Below, one piece after another: positions 41,260-51,794 of a stretch of DNA of 64,000 nt. Origin of the DNA: Verrucomicrobiia bacterium. GTDB lineage: Bacteria > Verrucomicrobiota > Verrucomicrobiia > Limisphaerales > CAIMTB01. The number at the start of each line of letters is the position of its first letter. The stretch's first letter is position 1. A model generated the notes under the pieces. It ran no database searches, was not told where the DNA came from, and saw only the letters and a program-made list of their open reading frames with translations. The DNA is taken from contig JAHCBA010000030.1 in NCBI GenBank assembly GCA_019634625.1, positions 1-64,000 on the forward strand. The letters run 5' to 3'. Made by a program: the position numbers and the translations under genes.

Positions 41260-42251
41260 GGCAGCTTCCGCCAGATCGTGTGTCCCAATACCAGTTCCAT
41301 CAGCAGCAGGATCAGCCCGGGCACGGCAAACCACCCGAAAACCTCGTGGAACCGCTGATATCGTCGCACCTCGGTCTCGGTCTTTTCCAGCCGGTCAATC
41401 TCATCGTAAATCGCGCGCAAGGTGTCCGTGCTGACCGCCCGAAAGTATTTTCCACCCGTGCTCTCCGCAATCCTCTCCAGGAGTTCCTCGTCGATGTCCA
41501 CGTTCATCGGCACATAACGCGTCTGCCCGAACACGTCCGTCTGCGGAAACGGCGCCACCCCCCGCGTCCCCACCCCGATCGTGTACACCCGCACGCCCAG
41601 GGCTTCGGCCGCCTGCGCGGCGGTCAGCGGCGGGATCTTCCCGGCGTTGTTCTGCCCGTCGGTCATCAGGATCACCACGCGGCTCCGGGACGGCACGTCC
41701 CGCAGGCGGTTCAGCGAGGCCGCAATCGCCGAGCCGATCGCCGTGCCATCCTCGACGATGCCAAGCCTCAATTGCTCGATCCGTTCCCGGAGAAACCGAT
41801 GGTCCAGCGTCAACGGCGCCGCGACATAGGCCCGCCCCGCAAAGGCCACCAGCCCGATCCGATCGTTGGGGCGCCGCGCCACGAACCGCTCGAGCACGTC
41901 CTTGGCCACCGCCACCCGGTTGGCCCGCTGTCCGCCCAGTTGAAAATCCTCCGCCGCCATGCTCATCGAAAGGTCCAGCGCCACCACGATGTCGATCCCG
42001 CTGGCCGTCACCGTGACCTCCCCCTCCCCCACCCGGGGACGCGCCAGGGCCACGATCAGCAGCGCCAGGGCCAGCCACCGGAGCCGTCGCAACACCAGGG
42101 CGGCATAGGACTGACGCAGCGACGCCACCCCCTGCACCAGTTGCACCGAGGAATAGAGGAAGGCCGCGTCCCGCGCCCGCCGACGCCGGTACCATGCCAG
42201 CCAGGGCAGCCCCAGCAGCAGCAGCAACCACCATGGATGCGCGAAACTCAT
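41256..42251 (-). CDS. BatA-family VWA membrane protein
   Basis: The 331-residue protein has two N-terminal membrane segments (WWLLLLLGLPWLAWY and LRWLALALLIVALARP), a VWA domain with the MIDAS motif DLSMS and TDGQNN, and a C-terminal membrane anchor. It is the second VWA partner of the Bat operon. It overlaps both neighbours by 4 bp or fewer. Confidence 0.88.
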   Translation of the reverse strand: MSFAHPWWLLLLLGLPWLAWYRRRRARDAAFLYSSVQLVQGVASLRQSYAALVLRRLRWLALALLIVALARPRVGEGEVTVTASGIDIVVALDLSMSMAAEDFQLGGQRANRVAVAKDVLERFVARRPNDRIGLVAFAGRAYVAAPLTLDHRFLRERIEQLRLGIVEDGTAIGSAIAASLNRLRDVPSRSRVVILMTDGQNNAGKIPPLTAAQAAEALGVRVYTIGVGTRGVAPFPQTDVFGQTRYVPMNVDIDEELLERIAESTGGKYFRAVSTDTLRAIYDEIDRLEKTETEVRRYQRFHEVFGWFAVPGLILLLMELVLGHTIWRKLP

Positions 42252-42847
42252 GCCTTCAACCTCGCCAGTTCCGCCGGCACCCCGCCCACCGGAGGCGGTG
42301 GCGGCACCGTGTCCTCCACCAACCGGATCGCCGCCGAATGCAATCCCCGCAACTCGCCCTCCGTCGGATCGTGCCGCGCGAACTTCACCAGATCACACCG
42401 GGTCAGAAAATCCGCCAGCAGTTCCCGATGCGATTCCGGCAACTCCGCCGCCCCGCCCATCTCCGCCAGAAACTCCTCGGTGGTCCGGTCCGGCGCATTC
42501 CACCCGAACCGCTCCTCCAGGTACCCCCGCAGGATCCGCGATACCTCGGTGCAGAAACGGTCGGGGTCGGACAGCAGGGCAAGGGCCCGATCGAGCGCCT
42601 GCCGGGCCCGCACATGCGCCGGCAACGGCGGCGGTTCCGGCTCCTTCCGGTTCAGCCGGCGTTGCCGGGCCCGCCACCACAGATACAGGGCCGCCGCCAC
42701 GGCCCCGAGCAGCAGGGCCGTCACCAACCCCCACAGGATCCAATCCCACACCGACCCCACCGGCACCGGGCCCGCAATGTCCCGCAGGCCGTCGGCAAGG
42801 GACGGACTGTCGGGCGCAGGCGGTGGCGGGGACGCGGGACTGGCCAT
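42248..42847 (-). CDS. DUF4381-like membrane protein of the MoxR/Bat operon
   Basis: The product has about 199 residues. A Pro-rich N-terminus precedes one membrane helix (WDWILWGLVTALLLGAVAAALYLWW). A cytoplasmic helical domain (PAHVRARQALDRALALLSDPDRFCTEVSRILRGYLEERFG) resembles DUF4381-type proteins between DUF58 and VWA genes in MoxR operons. I chose the ATG at 42847; an upstream TTG would overlap the DUF58 gene. Confidence 0.75.
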   Translation of the reverse strand: MASPASPPPPAPDSPSLADGLRDIAGPVPVGSVWDWILWGLVTALLLGAVAAALYLWWRARQRRLNRKEPEPPPLPAHVRARQALDRALALLSDPDRFCTEVSRILRGYLEERFGWNAPDRTTEEFLAEMGGAAELPESHRELLADFLTRCDLVKFARHDPTEGELRGLHSAAIRLVEDTVPPPPPVGGVPAELARLKA

Positions 42848-42858
42848 GGCAACGCAGC

Positions 42859-43815
42859 TCAACCGCGGAGGCGGCGCTTCTCGCGGGTCTCGAAGAACCG
42901 CGCCAGCGCCCGGGCATAAGGCTGGTCGGTTCGCAGTTGGATGAAGTCGATCGCCGCCGACCGGAACAGCTTCTCCAGCTCCCGTTGCCCGCGACGCTGC
43001 CGCTCCGTGAACCCCTCCCGCCGCAGCCGGTGGCCGGTGTCGATCTCCACCACCTCCCCGGTCTCCGCATCCTTCAGGATCATCCGGCCCAGCGGGGGCA
43101 GCTCCAGTTCGAATCGATCCACAACCTGCACCGCGACCACGTCATGCCGCCGCCGCGCCTGGCGCAGCGACGAAAGCGGCACCTGCCCGAGCGTGGCGCT
43201 GAACACGACCCCGCGCCGAAGATGCCCCGCAATGTCCCGCTGCGCCGTGCGCGTCTGCCCGAGAAAGTCCGAGATCAACACCACGACGGCGCGCCGCGTC
43301 ACCACCCGCTGCACAAAGTCCAGGGCCGCCTGGATGTCGGTGCCCCGGTGGCGCGGCTCGAAGAACAGGATCTCCCGGATCACCCGCAACACATGGCGCC
43401 GCCCCTTCCGCGGCGGAATGAAGGCCTCGACCTCCTCGCTGAACAACAGCAGCCCCACCTTGTCGTTGTTGCGGATCGCCGAGAAGGCCAGCACCGACGC
43501 CAGCTCCGCCGCAAGTTCCCGTTTGGTGTAGTCCGACGACCCGAACAACCCCGACCCGCTCACGTCCACCACCAGCACGACCGTCAGCTCCCGTTCCTCG
43601 ACGAACTTCTTGATGAACGGATGGTTCATCCGCGCGGTGACGTTCCAGTCGATGGCCCGCACGTCGTCCCCCGGCTGGTACTCCCGCACCTCGTCGAAAT
43701 CCATGCCCTGCCCCTTGAACGCGGAATGGTACTGCCCGGCCGCCGACTCCGAGACCAGCCGCTTGGTGCGGATCTCGATCTGCCGGATCTTCCTCAGTAT
43801 CTCGCGCGGAATCAT
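42859..43815 (-). CDS. DUF58-family protein (MoxR operon)
   Basis: The 318-residue product has the DUF58 signature GQGMDFDEVREYQPGDDVRAIDWNVTARM and a degenerate VWA-like core with the MIDAS-like DVSGSG. It is soluble, with no membrane helix. It is probably the scaffold or client of the MoxR ATPase encoded just upstream. Confidence 0.88.
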   Translation of the reverse strand: MIPREILRKIRQIEIRTKRLVSESAAGQYHSAFKGQGMDFDEVREYQPGDDVRAIDWNVTARMNHPFIKKFVEERELTVVLVVDVSGSGLFGSSDYTKRELAAELASVLAFSAIRNNDKVGLLLFSEEVEAFIPPRKGRRHVLRVIREILFFEPRHRGTDIQAALDFVQRVVTRRAVVVLISDFLGQTRTAQRDIAGHLRRGVVFSATLGQVPLSSLRQARRRHDVVAVQVVDRFELELPPLGRMILKDAETGEVVEIDTGHRLRREGFTERQRRGQRELEKLFRSAAIDFIQLRTDQPYARALARFFETREKRRLRG

Positions 43816-43861
43816 GGCGGCGGCAGGCTGCGATCAACCCTTCCCTCAAACCCCGGCCCGG

Positions 43862-44851
<990 letters not shown>

Positions 44852-44982
44852 GCGGGCCCATTGATGCCGAAGGACCGAAACCCCCCGCAAGCGCCATTGT
44901 TCCCGAATCGTTTCCACCCCCGCGGCACTCCCCTGTTGACGTCCACCCCGTTCCGCACCCGGAATGTCCGCACTCGACCGCC

Positions 44983-45873
44983 ATGAAAACCATCGCCCTC
45001 TTCCTTGCCGCCGCCGCCGCCGCCGTCCCGCTCCGCGCCGCCGAATCCCTCCTCGCCCCGGGCGCCCGCCTCGAACGCCTCGCCACCGGCTACGAGTTCA
45101 CCGAAGGCCCCGCCACCGACCGCCACGGCAACGTCTTCTTCACCGACCAGCCCAACGATCGCATCGTGAAATGGATCGCCGCCGACGGTTCCACCCTCGA
45201 CTGGCTCAAACCCTCCGGCCGCGCCAACGGCATGTATTTCGACCGCGACGGCAACCTCCTCGCCTGCGCCGACGAAAAAAACCAGCTCTGGTCCATCGCC
45301 CCCGACAAGACGGTCACCGTCCTGCTCGAAGACTACGCCGGCAAACGCCTCAATGGCCCCAATGACCTCTGGATCCGTCCCGATGGCGGCCTCTACTTCA
45401 CCGACCCCCTTTACCGCCGGTCCTACTGGGACCGCGACCCGGCCATGCAGCAGACCGGCCAGCACGTGTACTTCATGAGCGCCGACCGCCGCGCCGTGAA
45501 ACCCGTCGCCACCGACCTCGTCCAGCCCAACGGCATCATCGGCACCCCCGACGGCACCACCCTCTACGTCGCCGACATCCGCGCCGCCCGCACCTACGCC
45601 TACACCATCCGCCCCGACGGTTCCCTCGCCGACAAACGCCTCTTCTGCGAACTCGGCTCCGACGGCATGACCCTCGACGCCGAGGGCAACCTCTACCTCA
45701 CCGGCCGGGGCGTCACCGTCTTCGATCGCGACGGACGCGAACGCGAACGCATCACCGTGCCCGAACCCTGGACCGCCAACGTCACCTTCGCCGGTCCCGA
45801 CCGCGATCTCCTCTTCATCACCGCCGGCAAGTCGATCTACGGCGTGAAACTCCGCGTCCGCGGCGCCCAGTAA
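44983..45873 (+). CDS. Secreted SMP-30/gluconolactonase-like protein
   Basis: The 296-residue product has a signal peptide (MKTIALFLAAAAAAVPLRAA). A six-bladed beta-propeller of the SMP-30/gluconolaconase/LRE family follows, with GYEFTEGPATDRHGNVFFTD, the metal-binding LNGPNDLWIRPDGGLYFTDP and LVQPNGIIGTPDG. It probably hydrolyses sugar lactones. It is followed by two other secreted hydrolases on the same strand. Confidence 0.9.
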   Translation: MKTIALFLAAAAAAVPLRAAESLLAPGARLERLATGYEFTEGPATDRHGNVFFTDQPNDRIVKWIAADGSTLDWLKPSGRANGMYFDRDGNLLACADEKNQLWSIAPDKTVTVLLEDYAGKRLNGPNDLWIRPDGGLYFTDPLYRRSYWDRDPAMQQTGQHVYFMSADRRAVKPVATDLVQPNGIIGTPDGTTLYVADIRAARTYAYTIRPDGSLADKRLFCELGSDGMTLDAEGNLYLTGRGVTVFDRDGRERERITVPEPWTANVTFAGPDRDLLFITAGKSIYGVKLRVRGAQ

Positions 45874-45912
45874 CCCTCCGACACCTCCCCCGACCGCCCC
45901 CCTTCCCGGCTC

Positions 45913-47202
45913 ATGCATCCCACACCGCTCCACCGCCCGCTCCTCGCGGCGCTCACCGCGCTCGCCGCCGCCCTCACCCTGGGTCCCGCCCACCTGCACG
46001 CCGCCGACTCCCAGGAACCCCGCTGGTGGAAGGGCAATCTCCACACGCATTCCCTCTGGAGCGACGGCGATGACTACCCGGAAATGATCGCCGACTGGTA
46101 CAAGCGCCAGGGCTACCACTTCCTCGCCTTCTCCGAGCACAACGTCGTGCCCGAAGGCACCCGCTGGTTCCCCGTGACCGACCAGCGCGGAGGGGGACGG
46201 GTCCTCGACAAATACCTCGAACGTTTCGGCACGCCGTGGGTCGAGCGCCGCATCCACCGCGGCATGCCCGAGGTCCGCCTCAAACCGCTCTCCGAGTTCC
46301 GCACGCGCTTCGAGGAACCCGACCGTTTCCTCCTCATCCCCGCCGAGGAAATCACCGACCGCCACCTCGTCGCACCGGTCCATCTCAATGCCACCAACCT
46401 CCGCGACCTCATCCCGCCCCAGGGCGGCACCAATGTCCTCGACGTCCTCCAGCGCAACGTCGATGCCGTCCTCGCCCAGCGCGAGGCCACCGGCCAGGTC
46501 ATGATACCCCACGTCAATCATCCCAACTTCGGCTGGGCCATCACCGCCGAGGAATTGATGCAACTCCAGGGAGAACAGTTCTTCGAAGTGTACAACGGCC
46601 ACCCCGCCGTCCGGAACGAAGGCGATGCCACCCACGCCAGCATGGAGCGGATATGGGACATCGTCCTCACCTGGCGCCTCGCCGTCCTCGACCTCCCCAT
46701 CATGTACGGCCTCGCCGTGGACGACTCCCACAACTACCACGACTGGGCCATCCCCCAGAGCAATCCGGGCCGCGGCTGGGTCATGGTCCGTGCCCCCTTC
46801 CTCACCCCCGAATCCCTCATCCTCGCCCTCGAAGCCGGCGACTTCTACGCCAGCAGCGGCGTGACCCTCCGGACCTTCGGCCGACGGGGAAACACCCTCG
46901 AGATCGCCGTCGATCCCGAACCCGGCGTCACCTACCGCACCGAATTCATCGGCACCCTCCGCGACTTCGACCGCACCAACGAGCCGATCCGCAATCCCGC
47001 CGGCTCGCCCCTCCGAGTCACCCACCGCTACACCGATGACGTCGGCCGCGTCCTCGCCACCGTCGAAGGCACGACGCCGTCCTACACCTTCACCGGACAG
47101 GAACTCTACGTCCGTGCCCGCGTGATCTCCTCGAAGCTCAAGGAAAACCCCTACCGCGAAGGCGAGTTCGAGGTCGCCTGGGTCCAGCCCGTGCAGCCAT
47201 GA
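45913..47202 (+). CDS. Secreted PHP-superfamily-like metallohydrolase
   Basis: The 429-residue product has a signal peptide and then a PHP-like metal site: KGNLHTHSLWSDGDDYPEMI, FLAFSEHN, a late HVNHPNFGWAI and LAVDDSHNYHDW. The C-terminal 120 residues form a beta domain. PHP proteins in secreted form are common in this phylum; phosphoesterase activity is the family expectation and the substrate is unknown. It overlaps the GDPD gene by 4 bp (ATGA). Confidence 0.8.
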   Translation: MHPTPLHRPLLAALTALAAALTLGPAHLHAADSQEPRWWKGNLHTHSLWSDGDDYPEMIADWYKRQGYHFLAFSEHNVVPEGTRWFPVTDQRGGGRVLDKYLERFGTPWVERRIHRGMPEVRLKPLSEFRTRFEEPDRFLLIPAEEITDRHLVAPVHLNATNLRDLIPPQGGTNVLDVLQRNVDAVLAQREATGQVMIPHVNHPNFGWAITAEELMQLQGEQFFEVYNGHPAVRNEGDATHASMERIWDIVLTWRLAVLDLPIMYGLAVDDSHNYHDWAIPQSNPGRGWVMVRAPFLTPESLILALEAGDFYASSGVTLRTFGRRGNTLEIAVDPEPGVTYRTEFIGTLRDFDRTNEPIRNPAGSPLRVTHRYTDDVGRVLATVEGTTPSYTFTGQELYVRARVISSKLKENPYREGEFEVAWVQPVQP

Positions 47203-48116
47203 ACCTCGTCCCAACCCCCAGCCCTCGTCGGCTGTCCCGGTTCGCCCTCGCCGGGTTCCTCGCCGCCGCCCTCCTCATGCCGGCACTCCCCGCCTCCGAG
47301 CCTCCCAGCCCGGCTGAACGGCTGGTCCATGCGCCACACCCCCTCGTCATCGCCCATCGCGGCTATTCCGCCTGGGCCCCCGAAAACACCCTGCCCGCCT
47401 TCCAGTACGCCCTCGTCGCCGGCGCCGATCTGGTCGAACTCGATTACCACCACTCCTCCGACGGCGTCCCCATCGTCCTCCACGACACCACCCTCGATCG
47501 CACCACCGACGCCATCGCCCGCTGGGGCGGGAAGGACTTGCCCGTCGCCCGCCGCACCGCCGCGGAACTGGCCACGCTCGATGCGGGAAGCTGGTTCACA
47601 CCCCCCTTCCCGGGATTGAAGCTCCCCACCCTCGAATCCGCGGTGGCAGCCATCCAGACCCGCGGCGTCACCCTGATCGAACGAAAGGCCGGGGACGCCG
47701 CCACGCTCGTCCGCCTCCTCCAGGATCGCGGCTGGGTCAACCAGGTGGTCGTCCAGGCCTTCGACTGGTCGTTCCTCGCCGACTTCCGGCAACTCGAACC
47801 CCGCCAGATTCTCGGTGCCCTCGGCCCCCCCGGCAGCCGCGACGGACGCCGCCTCACCGATGCCGAGAAGTTCCTCAACGCCGACTGGATCGATCAGATC
47901 CATGCCCTCGGTGCCCGCCTCGTCGTCTGGAACCGCCAGATCGATGCCGCCGCCGTGCGCCACGCCCACGACCGCGGCCTCAAGGTCTGGATCTACACCA
48001 TCAACGAAGGCCCGCTGGCTGCCGAACTCCTCTCCATGGGCGTGGACGGCATCATCACCGACCACCCCGCCATCCTCTGGCGCACCCTCGCGCGACAGGC
48101 CCCGCACCCCCGCTGA
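47199..48116 (+). CDS. Secreted glycerophosphodiester phosphodiesterase
   Basis: The 305-residue product has a signal peptide and a GDPD TIM barrel with VIAHRGYSAWAPENTLPAF, DLVELDYHHSSDGVPIVLHDTTLDRTT and VDGIITDHP. It releases glycerol-3-phosphate from glycerophosphodiesters in the periplasm. Co-translation with the PHP protein suggests joint phosphate-ester scavenging. Confidence 0.92.
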   Translation: MNLVPTPSPRRLSRFALAGFLAAALLMPALPASEPPSPAERLVHAPHPLVIAHRGYSAWAPENTLPAFQYALVAGADLVELDYHHSSDGVPIVLHDTTLDRTTDAIARWGGKDLPVARRTAAELATLDAGSWFTPPFPGLKLPTLESAVAAIQTRGVTLIERKAGDAATLVRLLQDRGWVNQVVVQAFDWSFLADFRQLEPRQILGALGPPGSRDGRRLTDAEKFLNADWIDQIHALGARLVVWNRQIDAAAVRHAHDRGLKVWIYTINEGPLAAELLSMGVDGIITDHPAILWRTLARQAPHPR

Positions 48117-48138
48117 ATGCCGCTGAATCCGTCCGCTC

Positions 48139-48273
48139 CCGGCAAAGGAAGTGCCCCGCGCCGTCTGCCTTCGGAGCGCCCAATTCCACGAGGCATCCTG
48201 TCTTCGGAGGGCCGAGTTCCACGAGGCATCCTGTCTTCGGAGGGCCGGGTTCCACGAGGCCGGCAAGGAAGTG
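48139..48273. repeat. Tandem 33-bp repeat (2.8 units) derived from the 159-bp element core
   Basis: Units at 48169-48201, 48202-48234 and 48235-48259 read CTTCGGAGGGCC.AGTTCCACGAGG plus CATCCTGT. This is the same core as inside the 159-bp elements. The array is bracketed by CCGGCAAAGGAAGTG (48139-48153) and CCGGCAAGGAAGTG (48260-48273) as direct repeats. Confidence 0.8.
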
Positions 48274-48313
48274 AAGCATGACTGCTTCACCCCCATCGAG
48301 CCCCGCCCACGCC

Positions 48314-48754
48314 TCAAGGCCGCAACCCATCAAACACGGCCCAGGGAAGATTGCGGGCCACCGTGAACACCAGCACTGCCAACAGCAACCCCCAGATCGC
48401 ACGGGTTGTGACCGCCGCCGGAAGCCCCCGTCGCCTCCGCCATCCCCACCACGCCAGCACCGCCGGCAACCCAATCACGAACAGCCCGTTGCTCCGGGCC
48501 GCCGCAATGACGTCGCCATTCAGCAGTTCATGCACCGACCGCATCCCGCCGCACCCCGGGCACAGCAGCCCGGTGATGGCGTGGAACGAACATCGCGGAA
48601 AGAAGATCTGACCCTCGGGTCGGTGGAAGTGCAGCACCCCCAGAACGGCCACACCCGCGACCGCCGCCAGGCCCCATCCCCACCACCGCCAACCCGAGCC
48701 CGTCGGTTCAGAATCGGACTTCGCATCCATCATGGGCGGCGCCTCGTTCATCAT
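48314..48754 (-). CDS. DUF2752 membrane protein
   Basis: The 146-residue product has three membrane helices and the DUF2752 motif CSFHAITGLLCPGCGGMRSVHELLNGD, with the CPxCG..R cluster. Function unknown. It is 19 bp after the GYF_2-domain gene on the same strand, a pairing seen in other genomes. The N-terminal start could be any of several Met codons. Confidence 0.85.
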   Translation of the reverse strand: MMNEAPPMMDAKSDSEPTGSGWRWWGWGLAAVAGVAVLGVLHFHRPEGQIFFPRCSFHAITGLLCPGCGGMRSVHELLNGDVIAAARSNGLFVIGLPAVLAWWGWRRRRGLPAAVTTRAIWGLLLAVLVFTVARNLPWAVFDGLRP

Positions 48755-48773
48755 GGCACCGCCGCTCCCGTCC

Positions 48774-49484
48774 CTACTGGAACATCGACTTCACCTCGGG
48801 CTTGAACAGGACCACCAGCACCCAGATCCCAACCGGCAGGCCAATGCAGCAGCAGGGCGACGTGCAGGGCACCATGCCCAGAACGGCGGCGGCCACCACC
48901 AGCCCGAAGCTCTCCAGCGCCTGCATCTTCTGCGCCGCGTAGATCATCAATCCGGAGATCGCCAGCCCGATCAGCGAACTCACCACCGCCATCGGTCCCT
49001 GCATCTGCGAGAGCATCTCGAACATCTGCCGCATCTCCGGCGGGACATCCTCCGGCGACGGTTGGAACCCGCTGCCGAACATGTTGGCCACCAGCCCGAT
49101 CAGGGCCAGCACCACGCACAGAATGCCGGTGACCAGCAGCGCCGTCGCCGGACCCCGCACCATCGCCCGCACCTGCTCCCGTCCGTCCAGCCCTCCTCCA
49201 AAGGCCGGCAGCGGCACGGGCGCCATGGCCGGCCCCGAACCCATCGCCGAACCGCCCGCCATGCCGGGGGCGGAGACCTCCCTCGACTCCCTCAATCGGG
49301 CCTGCTGGGCCTGCTCGCCCAGCACCTCGGCAAACTCCGGAAGGGCCCCCATCGGCGCCCATTCCCCGCCCTCCTTCTGCACCCGGGTCTGCGCATTGGC
49401 CCGGTTGTCCCGAACCCACTGGCAAAGTTGATCGAAACTGACCGGCCCGTATTCCTTTTGGTCGCCGCCAATGATCTTGTACAT
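48774..49484 (-). CDS. GYF_2 (DUF4339) domain membrane protein
   Basis: The product has about 236 residues. The N-terminal GYF_2 domain is MYKIIGGDQKEYGPVSFDQLCQWV..W.PM, then a linker. Membrane helices follow near 110-135, 160-180 and 190-225 (FGLVVAAAVLGMVPCTSPCCCIGLPVGIWVLVVL, a Cys-rich loop). No catalytic residues are apparent. I set the start at the ATG at 49484, where the domain begins. Confidence 0.8.
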   Translation of the reverse strand: MYKIIGGDQKEYGPVSFDQLCQWVRDNRANAQTRVQKEGGEWAPMGALPEFAEVLGEQAQQARLRESREVSAPGMAGGSAMGSGPAMAPVPLPAFGGGLDGREQVRAMVRGPATALLVTGILCVVLALIGLVANMFGSGFQPSPEDVPPEMRQMFEMLSQMQGPMAVVSSLIGLAISGLMIYAAQKMQALESFGLVVAAAVLGMVPCTSPCCCIGLPVGIWVLVVLFKPEVKSMFQ

Positions 49485-49557
49485 GGATGCCCTTCCGGTG
49501 CCCTTCGGCAACGACGTTCCCGAACCAGCCTCCGGCCCGCAAGCCGGAATCCGTGAT

Positions 49558-50592
49558 CTAAGCTCGGAGTTGGTCCAGCTTCGCCGCCGCCGCGCCGGAA
49601 TCGATCTCCTCAGCCGCCCGTTCCCGCCCTTCCTGGATGCTCCCCGCCCGACCCGCCACGAACAGCGCCGCCCCGGCGTTCAACAACACCGCCTCCCGCT
49701 TCACACCCCGCTCTTCGCCCGCCAGAATCCGGCGCACGATCGCCGCATTCTCCTCGCGATCCCCCCCGGCCAGATCCGCCAGCGTCGCCGGCGGCAGATC
49801 CCAGTCCGCCGCCGACAATGTGCCGGTCGAAAACCCCCGCTCATGGTGAAACTCCGCCACCTGCGTGTCCCCCAGAACGGACAGCTCGTCCAGCGCCCCT
49901 TCCGGCGTCTCCCCGCACACCACCATGGCCCGCCGCAGCCCCAGCTCCTGCAAGACCCGCGCCAGCGGAGCGCACAGCGACGGCACCGACACCCCCACCA
50001 ACTGCCCTGACGGACGGGCCGGATTCAACAGCGGCCCGAGGAAATTGAAGATCGTACGCTGCCCCTGTCCGGCACACAGCTTCCGGGCCGCCGCCAGATG
50101 CTTGAACGCCGGGTGATACCGTGGCGCAAAAAAGAAGGCGAAATCCTTCGCCTCCAACGCCTCCGCCGCCTCCGCCGGCGGCAGTTCGATGGGAATCCCC
50201 AGCGCCTCCAGCACATCCGCGCTCCCTGCCTTCGACGTGATGGCCCGGTTCCCGTGCTTGGCCACCGGCACCCCCGCGCTCGCCAACACCAGCGCCACGG
50301 TCGTCGAAATGTTGAACGTGTTCCGATGGTCCCCCCCCGTGCCGCACACATCCACAATCCCCCGCTCCCGCGTCGCCACCCGGATCGGCGGCGCCACCGC
50401 CAGATCCCGCAATTCCAACGCAAATCCAGCAATCTCCGCCGGCGTCTCTCCCCGCCGCGCCAGGGCCATCAGAAACTCCGCCTTCACCTCCGCCGGCACC
50501 CCCTCGTCCGTCAATGCCGCCACCGCCTTCGAAATCTCCGTCGAGACCAGCTCCCGGCCCTGCCGGATTCCTTCCGTGAGAACATCGAGCAT
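49558..50592 (-). CDS. trpD: Anthranilate phosphoribosyltransferase
   Basis: The 344-residue product transfers phosphoribose to anthranilate in tryptophan synthesis. It has the PRPP-binding loop VDVCGTGGDHRNTFNISTT, the HGNRAITSKAGSADVLEALG block and FFFAPRYHPAFKHLA. No other trp genes are adjacent. Just upstream (50658-50816) is a full copy of the 159-bp element. Confidence 0.96.
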   Translation of the reverse strand: MLDVLTEGIRQGRELVSTEISKAVAALTDEGVPAEVKAEFLMALARRGETPAEIAGFALELRDLAVAPPIRVATRERGIVDVCGTGGDHRNTFNISTTVALVLASAGVPVAKHGNRAITSKAGSADVLEALGIPIELPPAEAAEALEAKDFAFFFAPRYHPAFKHLAAARKLCAGQGQRTIFNFLGPLLNPARPSGQLVGVSVPSLCAPLARVLQELGLRRAMVVCGETPEGALDELSVLGDTQVAEFHHERGFSTGTLSAADWDLPPATLADLAGGDREENAAIVRRILAGEERGVKREAVLLNAGAALFVAGRAGSIQEGRERAAEEIDSGAAAAKLDQLRA

Positions 50593-50657
50593 GGGCGCAG
50601 GCTACCGCCCCCCCGAACCCGCCGCGACCGGAATCTCGGCCCCGTAGATTCCCCCCG

Positions 50658-50816
50658 GTGCATCCCGGTGTGGTGGGTGAGGAGGCAGCGAACCGGAGGG
50701 ACGAGCTCTGCGAGTCCTCCACCCAACGCCCCCCACCGTTGCCGCCTCGTGGAACCCGGCCCTCCGAAGCACCGCCTGGCGGAGTTCGCACCTCGCCCCA
50801 CAACTCCGCGATGCAC
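50658..50816. repeat. 159-bp inverted-repeat element, copy B
   Basis: Begins GTGCATCCCGGTGTGGTGGG and ends in the complementary CCACAACTCCGCGATGCAC. Its interior carries CGGAGGGACGAGCTCTGCGAGTCCTC and CCTCGTGGAACCCGGCCCTCCG. It lies between trpD (5' side) and the M23 gene (3' end). No flanking direct repeat is obvious. Confidence 0.85.
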
Positions 50817-50822
50817 AGGCTC

Positions 50823-51794
50823 TCAGGGCGCCGTCAGGTACCTTCCCTCCGCCGGCTCCACCGCCCTTCCCTCCCGCGCCCGAAACCGTACCGGGAAGGT
50901 CTCCCGCCGCTCGCCATCCACCGCCCGGAATACCGCGAAATGCAGGTGCGGTCCCTGCGAATACCCGGTGTTCCCCGAGTACCCCAGAAAATCCCCCGCC
51001 GCCACCCGCATGCCCGGATGCACCCGCGCTCCCCGATGCTGCAAATGGACGTATTCCCCATAGGTGCCGTCGGGGTGCCGGATCAGGATCCGGTTCACCC
51101 GGTCCCGCAGCCGCGGATCCAGCCCGCCCTCGGCATGCTCGTCCACCACGACTTCCACCCGGCCCTCCCGCGCCGCGTGGACCGCGGTCCCCACCGGCAG
51201 ATCGAAGTCCACCGCGTAGGCGTCGTTCCCGGAATGCGTGAACGTGCCGCCCCAACCCTGCGACACCCTCGCCCGTACCCCCGAAGCAAATGGCACCCGG
51301 TACTCCGCCCCGCGGTCGTGGCGCACCCCCGTCTGACCAAACTGCCAGTGGTACCGCACCCGGTAGCTGAAATCCTCCCGCTCGTTCCCCGGCCGGATGC
51401 GCACAAATGGAAACGCCCCCGGCCCCGGGCAGCTCAGCACCACCGGCATGGCCCGATCAGGGACGCAGTTTTCCCCCGTCACCCAGAGCGTCAGGGTCAC
51501 CGCCGCCAGATGGGTGTTCTCCACACTCAGCCGCAACCCGCCCTCCTGCGGAGCCTCAACCACCCGTACCCTGCCCTCCGACCGGCTCGCCGCCCGACCC
51601 TCCAGCCCCGGAGCCCCGCTGCATCCCGTCGTCGCCCAGACCAGCCAGCAACCCAGCAGCCAGCGCACCACGCCCAGACTCCGGGCCCCCAACCCAGCGT
51701 CACAAGCCAGCACGCAGCCAGACCGCCCCACCCCGGCCACCGTCCCCGCATCGATGGAACCCGCCCCGCGCCGCATCGGATCGGGCCGCCTCAT
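50823..51794 (-). CDS. M23-family metallopeptidase lipoprotein
   Basis: The product has about 323 residues. A lipoprotein signal (WLLGCWLVWATTGC) precedes a beta-rich region. An M23 (LytM-like) domain follows with zinc ligands in THSGNDAYAVDF, a VHLQHRG segment and GPHLHFAVF. It should cleave peptidoglycan cross-links at the outer or inner membrane face. The ATG at 51794 overlaps the lysA stop (ATGA), coupling the two genes; both concern peptidoglycan and diaminopimelate. Confidence 0.85.
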   Translation of the reverse strand: MRRPDPMRRGAGSIDAGTVAGVGRSGCVLACDAGLGARSLGVVRWLLGCWLVWATTGCSGAPGLEGRAASRSEGRVRVVEAPQEGGLRLSVENTHLAAVTLTLWVTGENCVPDRAMPVVLSCPGPGAFPFVRIRPGNEREDFSYRVRYHWQFGQTGVRHDRGAEYRVPFASGVRARVSQGWGGTFTHSGNDAYAVDFDLPVGTAVHAAREGRVEVVVDEHAEGGLDPRLRDRVNRILIRHPDGTYGEYVHLQHRGARVHPGMRVAAGDFLGYSGNTGYSQGPHLHFAVFRAVDGERRETFPVRFRAREGRAVEPAEGRYLTAP

